A stretch of 14,254 nucleotides of DNA from Dunaliella salina (Eukaryota; Chlorophyta; Chlorophyceae; Chlamydomonadales; Dunaliellaceae). How positions within the stretch are numbered: the first letter of the stretch is position 1; every line of letters begins with the position of its first letter. Of the stretch, positions 7,501 through 14,217 are shown piece by piece. Made by a program: the position numbers and the translations under genes. The DNA lies in contig MU069996.1 of the NCBI GenBank assembly GCA_002284615.2, positions 123,843 to 138,096 on the forward strand, read 5' to 3'. The notes under the pieces are model-generated. The model was given only the letters and a program-made list of their open reading frames with translations, ran no database searches and was not told the DNA's origin.

Positions 7501-10500
7501 AAGCAGGGAATGTGTCATTTTTTTGGGATGGGGGAAGATCTTTTGTTGCCATAGCTCAAACCTGAGCAGCTGACCTTGTATTAACCGACAGCAAAGTGTT
7601 TTGTCTTTGCCCAACTTACCACAAACCTGACGCACCTGACCCTGACATGGAACACAGATATTGAGGAATGCTGCTACTGCAAATGACGGCTTGCAGGTGT
7701 TGTGTGAGGAAGATGGTGTGCTTGCTGCACACCCTTCCCTGCGCATGCGTCTACAGTCTGTCACGCTCAACAATTTGGGCTGCTACTACTGTCGACGCTG
7801 CAAAATTCCCGCAGCATTGAGGGCTCTGGAGGCTGCAGTGGGTCTTGAGCAGGAGGCCGCAGCAAAGGAGCAGGAGCAGGGCCAAGGACAGGAGCAGGTC
7901 ACATGGGGTGAGCTTGCAGGCAATTGCCTGGAATGCAAGCCCTCTCTGCAATGCCCTGTCTGCTATGCCCTGCATGCCTTGTCTCTTATGCGATGCATGG
8001 ACGGAAGTAGGACATTTGGGGTGAGCTTGCAGCGTTGCCTGGAATACAAGCCCTATCTGCAATGCCCTGTCTGCTATGCCCTGCATGCCTTGTCTGTGGT
8101 GCGGTGTACGGACAGAAGTAGGACATTTCAGGTGAGCTTGCGGCCCTGTCTATCATGAAAGCCTCGCATGTAATGCCTTGTCTGTAATGCCCTGCATGCC
8201 TTGTCTGTGATGCAGTGCAAGGACAGAAGTAGAACACATGGGATGAGCTAGCAGCCCTGTCTGCAATGCCCAGTCTGTAATGCCTTGTCTGTTTGCCCTG
8301 TTTGCCCCGTCTGGTGCAAGGACAGAAGTAGCACACGTCAGGTGAACTTGCAGCCCTGTCTATAATGCAAGCCTGGTCTGTAATGCCCTGTTTGCCCCGT
8401 CTGTGATGCGGGGAAGGGACAGAAGCAGGACACGCGGGGTGAGCTTGCAGCCCTGTCTATGCCAATCAGCTTGTGAGCAAGGCTAATCAAGCAAAATTGT
8501 GGCCCTTGAAGTACGTTTCCATGCACTTCTCCTTGGGCAGCATTTTGATTCACTGTTCAGGAGGGCAAGGATTTCCCCTTTTTGCCTTGGAGAAGCCAAG
8601 CTAACGCCTTGTTTAATGGAGAAGCCCTACAAGCACCTCTTTTGCAAGGCAGATGTGAGCATGATGCTGGGCAATTGAAATCCAAGCATGAAAAAGATGG
8701 CATGGAAGCAGCATTGTTCTGGAGGAATGCCAGCTGCTGCAGCTTGATGTGTCTGGGATTTGGTTCCTGTAATTCGTTGAGAAACCCTGCCCATTGTTAT
8801 TGAATGCATGCTTGCAGGCTCGTGGGGGGACTTGAATGACGTGAGCGAGGACCCATCCGGAACTCTGTTGAATCTCTGTGCAGTGCTGGGCATGCTCGGG
8901 CGCCACACAGAGGCATTGCAGCGAGCAAAGGATGCTGCTCAGATGATATGCATGTAAGGAGCATGCAGAAGCATTGCAGTAAGCCAAGTGTGCAGCTCAG
9001 CTGATGTGCATGTAAGAAGCACACAGAGGTGTTGCAGCAGGCAAAGTGTGCAGCTTACTTGTTGTGCATATAAGAAGCAAGCAGAGGCATTGCAGCAAGC
9101 CAAGTGCACCTCAGATGATATGAACGTGAGAAGCACACGGAGGCATAGCAGCAAGCAAAGGATGCTGCTCAGACGATATGCACGCAAGGAGTACACAGAG
9201 GCAGTGCAGCAAGCCATGCATGCAGCTCAGATGATGTGCATGTAAGAAGCATGCAGAGGCAGTGCAGCAAGCCATGCATGCAGCTCAGGTGATGTGCATG
9301 TAAGAAGTATAGAGAGTCACCAGCAAGCCAAGTGTGCAGCTCAGAAGACGGCCACATACGGAGCACACAGAGGCTCTACAGAAAGCAAAGAATGCTGCTT
9401 AGATGACATGCATGTAAGAAGCACACACAGGCATTGCAGCAAGCCAAGCATGCAGCTCATATAAAGTGCATGTAAGAAGCACACAGAGGTGTTGCAGCGA
9501 GCAGATGATGCTGCTCAGATGATATGCGTGTAAGGAGCATGCAGAGGCGTCGCAGCAAGCCAAGAGTGCAGCTCAGATTATGTGCATGTAAGAAGCACGC
9601 AGAGGCTTTGCGGCGAGCAAAGAATGGAGCTCTGATGATTGCAAGTAAGAAGCACGCAAGGGCGTTGCAGCAAGCAAATTTCGCAGCTCAGAAGACGTCC
9701 ACATCAGGAGCACAGAGGCTTTGCAGCGAGCAAATGATGCTGCTTAGATGATATGCATGTAAGAAGGATTCAGAGGCGTTGCAGCAAGGCAAGTGTGTAT
9801 CCCAGATGATGTGCATGCAAGGGGCCAGGCATTTTCAATGTACCCATGATGATGCAGAAAGGTAACATTTGGGGCCGAGAAAAATAGCAGCAGATCTTCT
9901 TGACCAAGAGCGACGCATTCCTCCTTTAGGGAGAGGTTCAGAATTGGTACTTATTATTCACAATTCACAGAGGAGTGATGCTCCATGCATGTGTGGTCGG
10001 CTTTTTTCCTTTTGACGTGCTGACGCGCCGCGAAGCACAGCTGGTCTGCTGCTTCAATTTGCTCTATCAACTAATTTGACTCAATTGCTCTGCATCCAGG
10101 GCCAACTCTCTGGACCAAGGGGAGGTAGAAGCGTGGTGCTGCGCCTATGCACCTCCCCAGCTGCCTCCCTACATGCCCCATGCAAAGTTTGGGCATGATC
10201 CGAAGTCAGGCCGCCCATTCTGTGCCCGGTTCCCTCCTCCTCCTCCTCCTCCTCCTCAAACTTCTCCACCCATGTCTTTCCGGTGCGCACAGCCCTCCCC
10301 AAATCCCAGCACAGCCCCACAAAACCCGCCTCTATTTTCCAGCCGGTCCATATCATCCCCCACTTTGACCTCTCCCGAATTTGAAAACCCCAGCCAAAGT
10401 ATGCGTGCACGCAACAAAAGGCCTAGCCCCTTAGGTCTCTCCCCCAGCCCCTCTCTCAGAACTCGCACTCCCTCCCCAACAACTCCCTCCGTCCAGAGCC

Positions 10501-13500
10501 AGTATCAATCCTTCTACCGGCTCCACTTTAGGGCCGAGCACGCCCAAGCCGAGCTCCACAACCCCCAGCAGCACCACCCCCCTCACTCGCACAGCCACCA
10601 CCTCCAAGAGTTTGGTGGAAGAACTGCAACGCCTCCGCTGCCACCCAACAGGTAGCGAGGCACAGGTTTACACAGGTTAACGCGAAAGAAGAAGATTCAT
10701 CAATCAGGAGGCATGACTGCTAAGCCAACTGCTAGGCAGCGAGGCACAGTGTGAGCTGGGTGGACTTGCTTTTTGAATTTACACAAGTGGAAGAAACATC
10801 AGTCAGAGGGCATGAGTGTAAGGCCAACTGCTAGGCAACAAAGCAAAGTGAGAGTTGTATGGGTTTGCTTGTAAATTTCTATCTCAGGCTTTTCCTGACG
10901 TTGATGTCATGGCAACAGATATGTACAAGTGCAAAATGTGCATTGCTGCAGAGACTGCTTCACTTCGTGCTTGATGGGGTTGAAGAGAGGGTGTGCATGC
11001 TCCAAATAATCTTCGAAAGCCGTGACCAGGCAGCACCAAAGCAAAAAAAATGATCCATTCATCCGATCCGACTGGTTATGTTCGGCTGTGTTGCTTGACA
11101 CTCAAGAACTCTGTTCCTCGTCAAGGTGATGAAGCCTCGTGTGCGTTTCCATGAACTTTTATATGCCGCCATGTCATGCTCACACAAAACTTGTGAATTG
11201 CCAAACACTCTTCTGCACTTCATGTGTCCCACAGTGTCGTGGACGCCTATAAAAAGTATTATCTGGAGCGGCGAAAGCAAAGGGCTTCAGAGAATTCTAT
11301 CTACTCTGCCTTGCCTTCGCTCGCCAGGTGAGGTCTATATCTGTCCCCCATGTTTGCTTTTGCATCCTCAGACTCAGCTGCCACTGATGCTGGTAGCAGA
11401 TCAGAAAAATAAGGATCCATGTTGTTTATTTTAATCCTGAGTATGCAGTTCCAAGCTGGGTAGAAATTCCATGCAGGCAACTGTGGAAGCTTGCGTGTCC
11501 CTGGAGCAGTCCTAGCCTGCCTGCCTGCGCCACTCGGTCGATTGCATTGCAGAATGTGTGCACCAGCTTTCCAATTGAGTGTCAAACATCTAGACATGCA
11601 GCATTGCTTCTCTCCCTTTGCATCCTTTGTTCTTGCATAGTCGCCTGCTTACACAATCGCTCCCTTTAAAAGTCACTGGTCCTGCACTTGTCTCCCCTTT
11701 GCACTGCCTCGCCTGAGAGTCATGCTGCTGCGCACATGCGCTGGCCAATGTTTGCCTTCGGCGCTTAGCCCTTTCCTGACTGCACTCCTTAAGTGCACTC
11801 TCTTGACCACTCCTTTGGCCGTGCTCCCTCAGATGCTCACTCCTAATAGCATTTGCATTAGATCAAACACCCACAACTACACTCCCTGGATATCCCTCTA
11901 TGGGTTGCACTCCCCTGACTGCGCTCCCTTGGCTTCTATTCCATTACTGCACTCCTGTGAATGCAACTCCCCTGATTGCGCTCCTGGGATTGCACTCCCT
12001 CGGCTTTTACTCCTTGAATATTCCTGAAGTGAAATCCCTTGACTACAACTCCCCTTACTGCCCTCCCTTTGTGCAACCAACCGCACCCCCTGAAGTGTGC
12101 TGCCTTGATCGCCCTTCTTGAATTGCAGTCCCCCAACATGCCCCTCACCTTTCGGTCTTCCTCAGACCCCGCTTTCACCTGATGCGCCTCGCGCGGCCCA
12201 TGTGCTGCGAACCATGCCTCCTGCCCGCGTGAACCTTCTGGTCATGGCCTATTTCAGCCAAGGCGTGCAACAGGAGCACCTGGTACGTAGCACTGCGAGT
12301 TGCTGCACTCTGCTTGCATGGTATGCCCAAATCTAGGGCTGAGCTGCCTCCTGCCTGCGTGAACCTTCTGGTCATGGCCTGTTTCAGCCAAGGCGTGCAA
12401 GAGGGGCACCTGGTATGTAGCACTGCAAGCTGATGCACTTTCTGCTTATGTGGGATACACTTATCTGGGGCAGAGTCTGTTGGTTATCAACAATGCTTTC
12501 TGCAAGTTCAAGCTTATGGTGCCCCTCCTTATGGTGCCTCATTCCACGACAAAGGGTTGCATGTAAAGTCCCTTCGATTGCTGCAGCAGGAGGTCCATGC
12601 AGTGGACAGGCACCTGTACCGTTGTATTGTTTGTAAGGTTTATGATTGCTTTATTCACGATGCTTCAAACAGCAGCTTAGATTCAAAGTTTGAGGCCAAT
12701 TTTGGGGTTTGAGCTGAACTGGAGGAGCGTGAGGCATGTGGCTTGCCTGTGATGTACCAGGGATGCATTGTGGCCTTCCTTTGCCATCTCTTTGATGGGC
12801 TTTACATACTTATACGTAAAGCTTGAGTAGTGCCTGGTGAGTGAAGCGTGTCCTCCTTCATATTTTACAGAACAACCTACATGACGCCTTCCGCGCCTAT
12901 GCGCTCGCATCCAGCCTTCCAGCTCGGGTGTTCGGTAGAAGTTCCCACTTAGCAGTACGCTTCAACAAGTCCTTTCATGTGAGTACAAAGCGATCCTTTG
13001 CAGGGTGGTTAGCACAAAGGTCATCAAGGTTCCATGTACCTCCAGCGCGCTTGTGCTGCTCTTTCTCTAGATTACTCACCTTTAGGGGCCAGAGCCCCTG
13101 TGTCATAGAGCCCTTATTTTGCTCATTATTGGAAAATGAAGCTTTGAAGTGTGTTGATTTCAGAGCTGCCATCACATGCTCCATCAAGCCACTATATCGA
13201 GTCTTGATTAATCTGAGCCAAGGATGCATTCTGTCAGCAGGGCTGCCTGCAGAGCTGTGCTCCTTGTTGTATTTCCACAACTGTACATTTACACCCCCCC
13301 AAGACCCCGCATGCACCCCGTCTCAATACTGTCAAGGTTTCCTGAATCCTGCATGGTGGTGAAATCCTCTGTTGCAGTTCGAGGGGTAAAGTTGTATCAC
13401 CCTCCCATTGGAGGACCCTGCAACTATCTCCAGCATTGAAATGCCTCAGGTGTTGTTTGAATACTTGTTTCTGCTGGTGCAGGGCTAATTAGGCAAGAAC

Positions 13501-14162
13501 AAACTGCATTCTAAGAGCAGGCAAAGGAAATAAAGGAGGCAGCAGGAGCGGGCACAAGCCCCTTCACTAATAAAACATTCGAGTACAGCTACTGCCAGGT
13601 GTTGCACTTGCAGTGTGGCTCCAGCACAACACAATCATCAAGCTGCCAAATGCCTTCATTGCGCCAGCATGCTTGTACAGCCTTTCATCGATTCCTTGGC
13701 CTTCATGTTCAGTGCGTGCAATTGATAACACTTGTGACAGTGGATCAAGCAAATTGATGCATCAAGCAAATAGATGACAGTGCCTTCTCCTTACCCCTGA
13801 GAGTGAGCAGGAAAGCTGTGCCATGACTGTGTACCATGGCTCAGCCGTAATTGCACATTTTTAAGCAATAAAGAAGAAATGTTCTTTGCTGCAAGTGTGC
13901 TACAATTTAAGCAGGAACAGAGGCTTTGTCCCAGAGGTCCTAACTCCCACAGGGCAGCTTTTTGCCTGATACGTATAAATCGGAGAAAATGCTTTAGGTT
14001 GCCTGAAGGTTGCCTGATCAAATGCTTTATGTAAGTGATCTATGCTCACCTTGTCGTTTCCCCTTGCAGGCTTTCAAACTCAAACACAGCCGCTATTTCA
14101 GTCAGAGGCAGGAGCAGGAACAAAGAGAAGCGAGGCAGCTGTGTGTGTGTGTGGGTGAATTG

Positions 14163-14207
<45 letters not shown>

Positions 14208-14217
14208 CCTTCTTTGT

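Larger units (their letters stand above)
6083..7696 (+). other. Remainder of intron 3
   Basis: Apart from the RNase H-like fragment and the inverted-repeat element, no exon, RNA gene or repeat family is recognised. Several ORFs of 60-150 residues on both strands lack coding character. Confidence 0.4.

Noticed and set aside
7295..7773. Minus-strand ORFs of 85 and 151 residues
   Set aside because: Antisense to intron 3 and exon 4, with no splice context or recognisable protein pattern.
8904..9824. CRISPR-like array of direct repeats
   Set aside because: Units are contiguous 58-bp tandem copies with no unique spacers, they start inside a coding exon, and the context is eukaryotic.
10081..10468. 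Minus-strand ORFs with poly-Glu
   Set aside because: Antisense of the Pro-rich exon 6; the Glu run mirrors the CCT repeat.
11722..12178. ORFs on both strands in the short-unit repeat
   Set aside because: Repetitive periodic peptides from the degenerate TGCACTCCC repeat, spanning a supported splice acceptor.
12979..13362. Continuation of the open frame after exon 9
   Set aside because: A consensus GTGAGT at 12979 and a phase-0 acceptor at 14069 with a charged helical exon fit better; the extension has no family character.
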